A DNA stretch of 64,000 nucleotides from JAKVBK01 sp022447275 (lineage in GTDB: Bacteria; Pseudomonadota; Alphaproteobacteria; Rhodobacterales; Rhodobacteraceae): NCBI GenBank assembly GCA_047125605.1, contig CP138932.1:806001-870000 (forward strand). The letters run 5' to 3'. The position numbers and the translations under genes are program-made. Below are positions 8,216 through 17,900 of the stretch, piece by piece. The notes under the pieces are model-generated. The model searched no databases, was not told the origin of the DNA, and worked only from the letters and a program-made list of their open reading frames with translations. How positions within the stretch are numbered: position 1 is the stretch's first letter; each line of letters opens with the position of its first letter.

Positions 8216-8977
8216 ATGGCACGCCGTAAAAAGCTTTATGAAGGCAAGGCCAAAATTCTGTACGAGGGCCCAGAGCCAGGAACGCTCGTCCAGTATTTCA
8301 AGGACGATGCCACGGCCTTCAACGCAGAAAAACGGGATGTGATTGATGGCAAGGGCGTGCTCAACAATCGCCTGAGCGAGTTCTTCATGTCTGGCCTCGC
8401 TGCGATTGGGGTGCCGACGCACTTCATCAAGCGGATCAATATGCGGGAACAGTTGATCCGGTCGGTCGAGATCATCCCTCTGGAGGTTGTCGTGCGCAAT
8501 ATCGCGGCGGGCTCAATGTCCAAGCGGTTGGGCATCGAAGAGGGAACCCCTCTGCCGCGTCCCATTATCGAGTTTTACTACAAGGATGATGCGCTCGGGG
8601 ATCCGATCGTATCGGAAGAGCACGCGATTGCCTTTGGCTGGGCCACCCAGCAAGACCTTGATGATATGGTCGCCCTTGCGCTGCGTGTGAATGACTTCAT
8701 GTCGGGCGTCATGCTCGCTGTCGGCATCAAACTTGTCGATTTCAAGATTGAGATCGGCCGTATTTTTGAGGGCGATTATCAGCGCTTGATCGTCGCCGAT
8801 GAAATCAGCCCGGACAGCTGCCGTCTGTGGGATATCAACACGGGCCAAAAGCTCGACAAGGATGTTTTCCGACAGGATCTTGGCGATCTGGCGGATGCCT
8901 ACACGGAAGTGGCGCGTCGTCTGGGTGTCATGCCCCGTACGAACGGGAACATCACCAAGCCAACACTGATCAACTGA
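8216..8977 (+). CDS. purC: Phosphoribosylaminoimidazole-succinocarboxamide synthase
   Basis: 253 residues, start ATG 8216 with ribosome site GGAAGGAG five bases upstream. The SAICAR synthetase signature is clear: KLYEGKAKILY at the N-terminus for ATP binding, the LIRSVEIIPLEVVVRN segment, and LVDFKIEIG with ADEISPDSCRLWD near the C-terminus. It joins aspartate to CAIR in purine synthesis. It is the first gene of a plus-strand run purC-purS-ADH-purQ. The 290 bases upstream (7926-8215) hold its promoter presumably, but I could not identify a specific site there. Confidence 0.96.
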   Translation: MARRKKLYEGKAKILYEGPEPGTLVQYFKDDATAFNAEKRDVIDGKGVLNNRLSEFFMSGLAAIGVPTHFIKRINMREQLIRSVEIIPLEVVVRNIAAGSMSKRLGIEEGTPLPRPIIEFYYKDDALGDPIVSEEHAIAFGWATQQDLDDMVALALRVNDFMSGVMLAVGIKLVDFKIEIGRIFEGDYQRLIVADEISPDSCRLWDINTGQKLDKDVFRQDLGDLADAYTEVARRLGVMPRTNGNITKPTLIN

Positions 8978-9028
8978 GGGCTGTTGTGGTCAGTCACTCT
9001 GATAAAATTAGTAAATAAGGACAATGGT

Positions 9029-9262
9029 ATGAAGGCTGTCGTTCATGTAATGCTGAAGGCCGGCGTTCTAGATCCGCAGGGGGAGGCAGTGAAATCTGCT
9101 CTTGGCGGTCTGGGCTTTGCCGGCGTTAACGGTGTGCGTCAGGGCAAGCGGATCGAGCTGGATCTTGACGATGGCACATCCGAGGCACAAGTCATTGAAA
9201 TGTGTGAAAAACTCTTGGCCAATACAGTGATTGAAAGCTACCGGATCGAGCTGGAAGGCTGA
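9029..9262 (+). CDS. purS: FGAM synthase subunit PurS
   Basis: 77 residues, typical of PurS. The start at ATG 9029 gives the family N-terminus (Lys-Ala-Val-Val-His-Val-Met-Leu-Lys). Segments VLDPQGEAVKSALGGLGF and VNGVRQGKRIELDL match the PurS dimer fold. PurS bridges PurQ and PurL in the FGAM synthase complex. The stop overlaps the start of the following alcohol dehydrogenase gene by one base (TGATG), which implies translational coupling. purL is not in the window. Confidence 0.95.
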   Translation: MKAVVHVMLKAGVLDPQGEAVKSALGGLGFAGVNGVRQGKRIELDLDDGTSEAQVIEMCEKLLANTVIESYRIELEG

Positions 9263-10308
9263 TGCGTGCGGCGCTGATGACAGCAGTGCGCAAGCCCCTT
9301 GATGTGGCACAGGTTCCAGACCCTGTAGCCACTGAGGGCGCGGTCGTTCTGCGTGTCATCGCCTGCGGGGTATGCCGGTCGGACTGGCATGTCTGGAGTG
9401 GGGCAGATCCCGCACCCCTCCCGCTTGTTTTAGGGCATGAATTTTGCGGAGAGGTTGTGTCTGTCGGGGCAGGCGTCACGCGCTGGCAGGTTGGCGACAA
9501 GGTAATTGCCCCGTTCATCCTGGCCTGCGGCACCTGTTCAACGTGCCAGTCGGGCGCGCAGACCATCTGCGACGCCCAGGTGCTGCCGGGGTTCAATGCC
9601 CCGGGTGCGTATGCCGAATTTGTTGCTGTCCCATTTGCGGATACCAATCTGTCGCCCTTGCCAGAGGGGCTTGACCCAGCAGTTGCAGCCGCCATGGGGT
9701 GTCGGATCACAACGGCTTGGTCTGCACTCACCGGGCGCGCGCAACTGCGGCCGGGCGAGTGGCTTGCGGTGTTTGGCTGCGGCGGGGTTGGGCTGTCAGC
9801 TGTCATGCTGGGGAAGGCGTTGGGCGCACGGGTGATCGCTGTCGATGTGGTTCCTGAAAAACTGGACCATGCACTTGCCAATGGGGCAGATTACGCAATT
9901 GACGCCCGGCGAGAAGATTCTTCTGAGGCGATCAAAGACTATACACAGGGTGGGGCGCAAGTTGTTGTAGAGGCTCTTGGTATCCCAGAAACCACCTCTG
10001 CGGCCATGACAAGCTTGGCCAAGTTGGGCCGGATGGTGCAAATTGGGATGCCGACAGGCGAACATGCACAGCAAACGCTGCCCTGGAGCGCGCTCTATTC
10101 CGGACAATTGGCCATTTTTGGCTCGCGGGGCATGGAGGGGCGTAGATATCCCGCGCTCTTTTCATTTCTGGCCGCCAGTGGGCTGGATCTTGCGCCTCTG
10201 ATCGCCCGCCGCATCTCGCTTGAGGATGTCACGGCTGAGCTTGCTGCTTTCGACGCCCCGGCACCGCCAGGCGTCGCCGTCATAACCGAATTTTCCGTAT
10301 CTGCCTGA
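9262..10308 (+). CDS. Zinc-dependent alcohol dehydrogenase (MDR family)
   Basis: 348 residues. The catalytic-zinc ligands are visible as Cys in GVCRSDWH and His-Glu in LGHEFCGEV; the structural zinc loop is CGTCSTCQSGAQTIC. A Rossmann motif FGCGGVGLS at about residue 172 and an acidic IAVDVV residue pair suggest NAD(H) preference. The substrate is unknown. Oddly, it is embedded between purS and purQ, with a one-base overlap with purS and 11 bases before purQ, so it must be co-transcribed with purine synthesis genes. Confidence 0.9.
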   Translation: MRAALMTAVRKPLDVAQVPDPVATEGAVVLRVIACGVCRSDWHVWSGADPAPLPLVLGHEFCGEVVSVGAGVTRWQVGDKVIAPFILACGTCSTCQSGAQTICDAQVLPGFNAPGAYAEFVAVPFADTNLSPLPEGLDPAVAAAMGCRITTAWSALTGRAQLRPGEWLAVFGCGGVGLSAVMLGKALGARVIAVDVVPEKLDHALANGADYAIDARREDSSEAIKDYTQGGAQVVVEALGIPETTSAAMTSLAKLGRMVQIGMPTGEHAQQTLPWSALYSGQLAIFGSRGMEGRRYPALFSFLAASGLDLAPLIARRISLEDVTAELAAFDAPAPPGVAVITEFSVSA

Positions 10309-10319
10309 GGAGCTTTCCC

Positions 10320-10988
10320 ATGCGTGCAGCCGTCATCACTTTCCCCGGGTCCAACTGTGATCGTGACCTTGTCCGCGGGTTTGCCTTGGCAGGCTTTGAA
10401 ACGGTGTCTGTCTGGCACAAAGAGACATCCTTGCCGCCTGGGATTGATGTTGTCGGTCTTCCGGGCGGTTTTTCTTACGGGGATTACCTGCGCTGCGGTG
10501 CCATCGCCGCCCAATCCCCGATCTGCCAGGATGTGGCCGCTCATGCGGCTCGTGGCGGCTATGTTTTGGGGATTTGCAACGGCTTTCAGGTGCTAACGGA
10601 AACCGGGCTGCTGCCCGGTGCCTTGATGCGCAATGCAGGCCTGAAGTTTGTGTGCCGTTCTGTGCCTCTTGAGGTGATCAACCGGGAAAGTGCGTTTACA
10701 TCGGGTTTTGGCAGCGAGACGGAGATTTCCCTGCCTGTTGCGCACCATGATGGCAATTACCGGGCCGATGCAGACACGCTGGCGCAGTTGGAGGCGGAGG
10801 GCCGCGTGGCGTTCCGGTATGCCAGCCCTGTCAACGGTTCAGACAATGACATCGCGGGCATCCTGTCTGCCAATGGACGCGTTTTGGGAATGATGCCCCA
10901 TCCGGAGCGGGCTGTTGAGGCGCTGCATGGCAATCAAGATGGCGCGGCGGTGTTCTCTGGTTTGGCGGCGTCTTTCGTCGCGGCCTAA
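10320..10988 (+). CDS. purQ: FGAM synthase glutaminase subunit PurQ
   Basis: 222 residues. N-terminus AAVITFPGSNCDRD, nucleophile Cys in GICNGFQ, and the His/Glu dyad in MMPHPERAVE identify a class I glutamine amidotransferase of the PurQ type. It supplies ammonia to PurL in FGAM synthesis. It is the last gene of the purC-purS-ADH-purQ run; the next gene, dctB, starts 190 bases later on the same strand. I see no strong terminator in that gap, only a weak 5-bp hairpin at 11024-11039. Confidence 0.96.
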   Translation: MRAAVITFPGSNCDRDLVRGFALAGFETVSVWHKETSLPPGIDVVGLPGGFSYGDYLRCGAIAAQSPICQDVAAHAARGGYVLGICNGFQVLTETGLLPGALMRNAGLKFVCRSVPLEVINRESAFTSGFGSETEISLPVAHHDGNYRADADTLAQLEAEGRVAFRYASPVNGSDNDIAGILSANGRVLGMMPHPERAVEALHGNQDGAAVFSGLAASFVAA

Positions 10989-11178
10989 TCCTGACGCCTA
11001 TTGCGCGGCATATTGCTTGCTTTGAGTTGCTGAAAACTCTGAAAAAATTCACCTATCAGCGGATTTTCGCCGATTGAATGTTGGCGTGGCGACCTGTTGC
11101 CGAGGTAAGCGCCTACCGCGCGCTGCGTCAAATTGCTATGCGCTTGGCTAGGGGCTGCGCCTCGCTTACTTTAAAATT

Positions 11179-12990
11179 ATGACAGTCACCCTTCAGCCGC
11201 GCTCGCCGCAGGAACCTCCGCTGGGATCGCAACGCGCCCTCTGGATATGGCGCGCTTTAGCGATATTCAGCATCGCTTTAAGTGTTTTGGTGATTTGGGG
11301 AACAAGCCTTCTGCTGTCGGAGCGTTTTTCGGAGGGCGCCAGAAAGCGCGCTGAGCTCCGTCTTGATCTGTATACAGGCAGCATTGTCACAGAGTTGCAG
11401 CGCAATGCGGTTGTTCCGCTGCTTTTGGAGCAGGATGCCGTCTTAGTCGGGGCGCTTGCCAACGACAACAGCACTGCTGCGTCCGAGCGATTGGTTGCGC
11501 TGCTGGATGAGGTGGGGGCGCAAGGCTTTCTCTTACTCGATGGTGAGGGGCGCACTGTTGCCGCAACCGACCCTGCCCAAATTGGCACATCGCACGCGGA
11601 TACGCCCTATTTCCTTGAAAGCCTCCAGCGGACTGGCACGATTTTTACACATCACGCGCAGGAAGATGACCCTTACGTATTTGCCTATTCCCGCCGGGTT
11701 GCGGTGCCCGGTCGGCCAGATGGGGTCGTTGTGGTGTTCGTGGATCTTGCCAAGTTTGAGCGCGGATGGGTGGGGATATCAGACGAAGTTCTGGTGCTCG
11801 ACTTAATGGGCAATGTCGTTCTTGCCACAGAGCCACAATGGCGGGGCCGCCCAGAAGAAGCGGCCTTGGCTGATGTTCCCGTGGTGAGAGGATGGCAAGG
11901 GTTGTGGAGCCCAAAGAGCTATTTTGAGAATGCAGGCCCCGATGCCATGCTCAACGGTTCAGCTGTTCTGAGGTCCGATGACAGGTTGCCTTTCCGTGGG
12001 TGGCGCATCGCAAGTTTTACGCCGTATCAAACCGTCCAAGACCAAGTAAACACTGTGCTTTCCTTTGAGATTGCGGCTTTGGCAATTCTGTTGAGCGCTG
12101 GCTTTTATGTAATTTCTCGTCGGGCAACCCAGCGCACGCGCCTCTTCAAACGCGATGCGGATGACTTGCGCGCGCTGAATGCCCGCCTGAACCACGAGAT
12201 CACTGAGCGCAAAAGAGCGGAAGCTAACTTGCAAGTCGCCGAGCAAACACTTGAACAATCCTCGAAACTGGCTGCCCTCGGCGAAATGTCGGCGGCTGTA
12301 AGCCACGAGTTGAACCAACCGCTTGCCGCGATGAAAACCTATCTTGCCGGCGCGCGACTTTTGATGCAGCGCGAGCGACCGGAGGAAGCCCTTTCAAGCT
12401 TTCGTCGCATAGATGATCTGATCGAACGGATGGGTGCCATTACCCGCCAGCTTAAATCCTATGCCCGGCGCGGAGGCGACAGGATCGGCTCCGTTGATTT
12501 GCGCACGGCTTTATCGTCTTCGCTGTCAATGATGGAGCCCCAGCTGAAAGCGCGTGACATAGACGTGGTGCGCACGGTCCCGGCGGAGCCGGTGATGGTG
12601 ATCGCCGATCAATTGCGGCTGGAGCAAGTTTTGATCAACCTGTTCCGGAACGCGGTGGATGCCACCCGCGATGTAGCGCAGCCGCGGATCGATGTGATCC
12701 TCGCCAAGGGGGAGACAGCAACCGTTTCGGTGCGCGATAATGGTCACGGGATTGCTGATCTCGATACATTGTTTGACCCCTTCTACACAACAAAAGCGCC
12801 TGGAGACGGTGTCGGCCTTGGGCTGGCGATCGCAAGTGGGATCGTTTCGGAGTTCGGTGGCAAACTCACGGCCCACAATGGGGGCGATGGCGGTGCGGTT
12901 TTCGAATTGCAGTTGCCACTGGAGAGCATGGCTGACGTGGGGCGGGGCGCCAGCGCGTCGGATATCCCGCCTGTGGAGGCATCTGGATAG
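11179..12990 (+). CDS. dctB: C4-dicarboxylate-type sensor histidine kinase DctB-like
   Basis: 603 residues. A first membrane helix lies at about 27-48, then a periplasmic double-Cache-like sensor region to about 290, a second helix near 292-313, a coiled-coil linker and the kinase core. The phosphoacceptor is His376 in a VSHELNQPLAAMKTYLAGAR box typical of DctB; the N box (LINLFRNAVDAT) and G box (DGVGLGLAIASGIV) are intact. It should phosphorylate the response regulator encoded next. DctB homologs sense C4-dicarboxylates or related acids. No Dct transporter gene is adjacent; the nearest TRAP operon is more than 30 kb away. Confidence 0.9.
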   Translation: MTVTLQPRSPQEPPLGSQRALWIWRALAIFSIALSVLVIWGTSLLLSERFSEGARKRAELRLDLYTGSIVTELQRNAVVPLLLEQDAVLVGALANDNSTAASERLVALLDEVGAQGFLLLDGEGRTVAATDPAQIGTSHADTPYFLESLQRTGTIFTHHAQEDDPYVFAYSRRVAVPGRPDGVVVVFVDLAKFERGWVGISDEVLVLDLMGNVVLATEPQWRGRPEEAALADVPVVRGWQGLWSPKSYFENAGPDAMLNGSAVLRSDDRLPFRGWRIASFTPYQTVQDQVNTVLSFEIAALAILLSAGFYVISRRATQRTRLFKRDADDLRALNARLNHEITERKRAEANLQVAEQTLEQSSKLAALGEMSAAVSHELNQPLAAMKTYLAGARLLMQRERPEEALSSFRRIDDLIERMGAITRQLKSYARRGGDRIGSVDLRTALSSSLSMMEPQLKARDIDVVRTVPAEPVMVIADQLRLEQVLINLFRNAVDATRDVAQPRIDVILAKGETATVSVRDNGHGIADLDTLFDPFYTTKAPGDGVGLGLAIASGIVSEFGGKLTAHNGGDGGAVFELQLPLESMADVGRGASASDIPPVEASG

Positions 12991-13071
12991 AGCAGTGACA
13001 AAATTGACGGCCGGGATACCCCGTGAAAGTGGGTGCGGGTCGGCTGACAAAGAAAAGAGGGGCCCAGAAGC

Positions 13072-14403
13072 ATGGCCAAATCGATGAAAGTAGCGATCGT
13101 GGACGACGAAAAGGATATGCGTCAGTCCATCTCCCAATGGTTATCGCTGTCTGGGTTCGAAACCGAAACTTTCGGCGGGGGCGAAATGGCCTTGAAGGGG
13201 ATCGGTCTCGACTGGCCGGGTATCGTTATTTCCGATATTCGGATGCCTGGGATGGATGGCATGACCTTCCTGAAACGGCTCATGACACAGGATAGCACAT
13301 TGCCGGTGATCATGATCACCGGGCACGGAGATGTGCCCATGGCCGTTGAGGCCATGCGCATCGGTGCCTTTGATTTTCTGGAAAAGCCTTTTGATCCGGA
13401 AAAGCTGACGCAGCTCGCCCAGAAAGCGGCGGACCGCAGACGTCTGGCGTTGGATGCGCGGGCACTCCGTAAGGATCTGTCTGACAGGTCGGGCATGATG
13501 CGGCGGCTGATTGGCGCTTCGCCGGGGATGGTCCGCCTGCGCGAAGATATCCTTGATCTTGGGCAGGCAGACGGTCACGTGTTGATCGAAGGCGAAACGG
13601 GTACAGGCAAAACGCTGATCGCCCATGCCTTACATGCCGTCGGCTCAAGAGCCTCTCGACCGTTTGTGCTGGTGCATTGTGCGGGCCGCGACAGCGAAGA
13701 GCTGTCGCGCGCACTGTTTCAGGGGGATGCGGATGCGGGCACGGCGCCTTTGATTGAGCAAGCGCGCGGCGGGACATTGTGCCTCGAAGATGTCGATGCT
13801 TTGGACCAGACCCTGCAAGCGCGCCTTCTGGCCCATTTGGATGGGCAGGGCTTGGCTGCAGACTTGCGGGTCGTGGCAGTTTCCAACCTGCAGGAGCAGG
13901 GCCGCACTCTAGAGGACATCTTGCGCCCAGATTTGTTCTACCGTTTGGCAGCCATGCGGATCGTCACCCCACCCCTGCGCAACCGCGGGGAAGATATCCT
14001 GACCCTGTTCAATCACCAGGCGCAGACATTTGCTGAAGAATACGGTTGTGACGCTCCTGAGGTGACGGCTCAGGAAGCTGCCCAACTTCTTCAAGCGCCG
14101 TGGCCGGGAAATGTGCGCCAGCTGGTCAACGTTGCGGAACGCGCCGTCCTGCAGGCGCGGCGCGGCTCCGGTACAATCGCCTCGCTCCTGATGGCAGAGG
14201 TGGATGATCCGCGTCCTGTCATGACAACGGAAGGCAAACCCCTGAAGGAATATGTTGAGGCCTTCGAGCGGATGTTGATCGACAATACAATGCGCCGCCA
14301 CCGGGGCTCGATCGTTGCTGTCATGGATGAGTTGTGCCTGCCGCGCCGCACCTTGAATGAAAAGATGGCCAAGTATGGGCTCCAAAGGGCGGATTACTTG
14401 TGA
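13072..14403 (+). CDS. dctD: DctD-like response regulator without GAFTGA loop
   Basis: 443 residues: receiver domain (Asp55 in ISDIRMPGMDG, Lys107), linker helix, AAA+ domain, Fis-type HTH at the C-terminus. Walker A GETGTGK is at 174-180 and the family segments RPDLFYRL and PPLRNRGEDI are present. However, the segment between Walker A and Walker B is shortened and the sigma54-contacting GAFTGA motif is missing; Walker B reads Leu-Cys-Leu-Glu-Asp instead of Leu-Phe-Leu-Asp-Glu (residues 236-240). It therefore probably does not activate sigma54 promoters in the normal way. It follows dctB by 81 bases and forms a pair with it. A ribosome site AGAGGGG precedes the ATG. Confidence 0.88.
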   Translation: MAKSMKVAIVDDEKDMRQSISQWLSLSGFETETFGGGEMALKGIGLDWPGIVISDIRMPGMDGMTFLKRLMTQDSTLPVIMITGHGDVPMAVEAMRIGAFDFLEKPFDPEKLTQLAQKAADRRRLALDARALRKDLSDRSGMMRRLIGASPGMVRLREDILDLGQADGHVLIEGETGTGKTLIAHALHAVGSRASRPFVLVHCAGRDSEELSRALFQGDADAGTAPLIEQARGGTLCLEDVDALDQTLQARLLAHLDGQGLAADLRVVAVSNLQEQGRTLEDILRPDLFYRLAAMRIVTPPLRNRGEDILTLFNHQAQTFAEEYGCDAPEVTAQEAAQLLQAPWPGNVRQLVNVAERAVLQARRGSGTIASLLMAEVDDPRPVMTTEGKPLKEYVEAFERMLIDNTMRRHRGSIVAVMDELCLPRRTLNEKMAKYGLQRADYL

Positions 14404-14968
14404 GGCGGCTGTCGGCGCATTGAACGGAATGCACGGCGTCGAGTATACACAAAGCGTGCGCCACCGCACAGAAGTGCCGCGCGTATTCATACGGCTTGCA
14501 AGGGGTTTAACGTTGGGGCAAGCTCCTGCGCAGCGGCCAACATCCGCGCAATTGTGCGAAAATCCGGCATTGTAATCCCCCAACATGTGCAACTATGCTG
14601 CAACCGCAGACCTCTGCCGGATAGGGTAAGTCTCGAAGTGTTTCACTGATGACGGAGTAGGGCGCAAAGATCGCGCCGCCGCATCAAGGGTGACGAGGCT
14701 CTCTTCAGGGAAAGCCGATTGGGTGTCCGGTTGTCGCTTGTACGACCCGGATTGAAAGAATGGGCGGCGCGTTGCCTTAAGGGGCGCGCGCACGTCGGAG
14801 AAGAAACGCGATGCAACGCGCTGTTGGTATGAGGCCTGAAGGCTCACCGTCCCGAGCAGACGCCCCGAATGTGGGCTCGCTCCGCGCGCGCATTGCCCTT
14901 GTAAATCAACACATGTCTTGCACGTCGCCCCCGGGCGCTCTGCGAAGGCGTGTGTGTGAACGGAAAAC
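14404..14968 (+). other. Long non-coding stretch before rne
   Basis: 565 bases between dctD and rne with no convincing gene on either strand; the open frames there lack family resemblance and ribosome sites. It presumably holds the rne promoter and a long leader. In enterobacteria rne mRNA has a long 5' leader through which RNase E autoregulates; whether that holds here is inference. Confidence 0.4.
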
Positions 14969-17900
14969 ATGGCAAAGAAAATGCTCATCGATGCCACGCA
15001 CGCGGAAGAGACCCGCGTTGTTGTGGTTGACGGAAACAAAGTTGACGAATTCGACTTTGAAACTGTGAACAAGCGCCAGCTTGCTGGCAATATTTACTTG
15101 GCAAAAGTCACGCGGGTCGAACCCTCGCTCCAAGCGGCCTTCGTGGACTATGGCGGAAACCGTCATGGTTTTTTGGCTTTCTCCGAAATTCACCCGGATT
15201 ATTATCAGATCCCCGTCGCGGATCGAGAAGCCCTTTTGGAAGAAGAGCGCGCCTACGCCGAAGCTCTGAACCGCGAGGAAGACGAACCCAAACCTACGCG
15301 CCGCCGGCCTCGCACGCGTGGTGGGCGCTCCAAATCCTCTGCTGTCAAAGCCGATACCTCAAAGACTGAGGACGCAAAGCCCGTCGAGGCGCTCGGAGCC
15401 ATGGATGTGGTCGATCTGGGCGACGATGCGGTTGCGCCGGATCCCGAGTTGGTGGCGGTTGCAGAAGCAGATGCGCCCCATGGGCCCGTCGACACCGTAG
15501 AGACAGCGGAAACCGCTGAGGAGGCCGCTCCAGCGCAGGTTACCGAGGCACATGAGGCGCCGGAATCCACCGACGCCGAACCCGTGGAAGCGCCCGCTGA
15601 TGCCCCGGCAGAAGACGCAGAATCCACCGAGACGGCGGATGAAGCTGCAACGGATGCAGAGCCTGAAGAGGCGGATGCAGACGGTGAGACCAAAACCCTC
15701 CCCGCAACCCGGGAAGGTGATGAGGATGCCGTGAGCACCTCGGGTGAGGTGGTTGATGAGAAAGGCGCGCCGCTTGATGACGCCACCCGTGCCGAAGCAA
15801 TAACGGAAGCTCCGCCCGCTGAAGGGGCCGAGGACGCAAAGGGTGAAGAGGCGGTAACAGAAGAAGTTGCTCAGGTCGCTGAGGCTGCCCCGGCAGAAGA
15901 CGCCTCCGCAGAGGAAGACGCCCCTGCTGACGAAGATGCCCCACAGCAAGAGGTCAGCAAGGCTGCCTCGGAGGGTGATGACAGCGCCCCCGCGGATGCC
16001 GATGACGCGGATTCCGACGCAGAACCTAAGCCTTCCAGCGCAGCTGACCGCGATGCCGACATCGAATCGGTCGCCGATGATGACACCCCTGATGAGATCC
16101 GCCCGCCGCGCAAGCCGCGGCCCCGACGCTACAAGATTCAGGAAGTCATCAAGGTGCGCCAGGTGATGCTGGTGCAGGTGGTCAAGGAAGAGCGCGGCAA
16201 CAAAGGCGCGGCCCTCACCACCTACTTGTCGCTGGCCGGTCGCTACTGCGTGCTGATGCCAAATACAGCCCGTGGCGGGGGTATTTCGCGCAAGATCACC
16301 AATGCCGCAGATCGCAAGAAGCTCAAGGAAATCGCTGGTGAGATCGACGTGCCCCAGGGGGCCGGCCTGATCATTCGCACCGCCGGAGCCAAACGCACCA
16401 AGACCGAAATCAAGCGCGATTACGAGTATCTGCAGCGCCTTTGGGAGCAGATCCGTGAACTTACGCTGAAATCCGTGGCGCCTGCCGCAATCTATGCAGA
16501 AGGTGACCTGATCAAACGCTCGATCCGCGATCTTTATGGCCGAGATATCGATGAGGTGCTGGTCGAGGGAGAGGCGGGCTATCGTACGGCCAAGGACTTC
16601 ATGAAGATGATCATGCCGTCCCATGCCAAGAACGTGAAGCAGTACAAAGACCAGCTGCCCATGTTCGCGCGCTATCAGGTGGAAAACTACCTCGACGCGA
16701 TGTTCAACCCGACGGTGCAGTTGAAATCCGGCGGATATATCGTGATCGGCGTGACCGAAGCCCTTGTGGCGATCGATGTGAACTCTGGCCGGGCCACGAA
16801 ACGCGGCTCAATCGAGGAAACGGCCCTCGAGACAAACCTTGAGGCCGCTGAGGAAATCGCACGCCAACTGCGCTTGCGGGATCTTGCCGGCCTAATCGTG
16901 ATCGATTTCATCGACATGGAAGAGCGCAAGAACAACTCTGCCGTGGAAAAGCGCTTCAAGGACAAGCTCAAGAACGACCGGGCCCGCATCCAGGTGGGCC
17001 GCATTTCGGGCTTTGGCCTGTTGGAGATGTCGCGTCAGCGTCTGCGCCCGGGCATGTTGGAGGCAACCACGCAACCTTGCCCCCATTGCCATGGCACCGG
17101 TTTGCTGCGCTCGGATGACAGCCTTGGCTTGCAGATTTTACGCCAGATCGAGGAAGAGGGCACGCGCGGCAAAAGCCGTGAGGTGTTGGTCAAGGTGCCT
17201 GTCGGCATCGCCAATTTCCTGATGAACCAGAAGCGCGAGCACATCGCCTATATCGAGCAACGCTTCGGTTTGGCCGTGCGGATCGAGGGCCATCCCAGCC
17301 TGATTTCCCCGGACTTCGAAATCGAAAAGTTCAAATCTGCCAGCCGGGACATCCCGGCACCGGCCGCACCGCTGATCTCGATCGATACGTCCGACATGCC
17401 GGAGATCGATGAAGAGGACGTGGTTGACGCAACCGCCGAAGACGTTTCGGAAACGCCCGAGACGACGGATGAGGAGGGGGCACCCAAGAAGAAGCGCCGT
17501 CGCCGTCGGCGCCGTCGGGGTGGAAGCCAGTCAGAGGCTGGTGAGACAATCGCAGGTGAGGACTCAGCAGAGGCGGAGGCAGCCGCAACGGACGCAACCG
17601 AGGCACCTGCCGAAGGGGACGCGGCTGAGGCGAGCGAAGAAAAGCCCAAGAAGCGGCGTCGCTCTCGCCGTCGCCGTGGCAAAGGGGCCTCTGAAGGGGA
17701 CGCCAGTGCCAGCGCGGCAGAGGAGGCCAGCGCAACAGAAGAGGCACCCGCTTCTGAAGAGGCGGCAGAGCCGGAAATGGCTGAGGCTGACGTGAAAGAA
17801 GCTGAAGCACCTGAAGACGCGACAGTTGAAACGGTGGACGCAGACCCGGCGCAAGAACCGGTGGCCGAAGCCGCCGAGGAAGCCGCAGCGATTGCCGAGG

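Noticed and set aside
14593..15090. Minus-strand frame of 165 codons before and over the rne start
   Set aside because: Ser/Ala-rich, overlaps the conserved rne N-terminus, no ribosome site.
15359..16624. Minus-strand frame of 421 codons opposite the rne insertion
   Set aside because: Results from the repetitive Glu/Ala codons of rne read backwards; composition is unlike a real protein.
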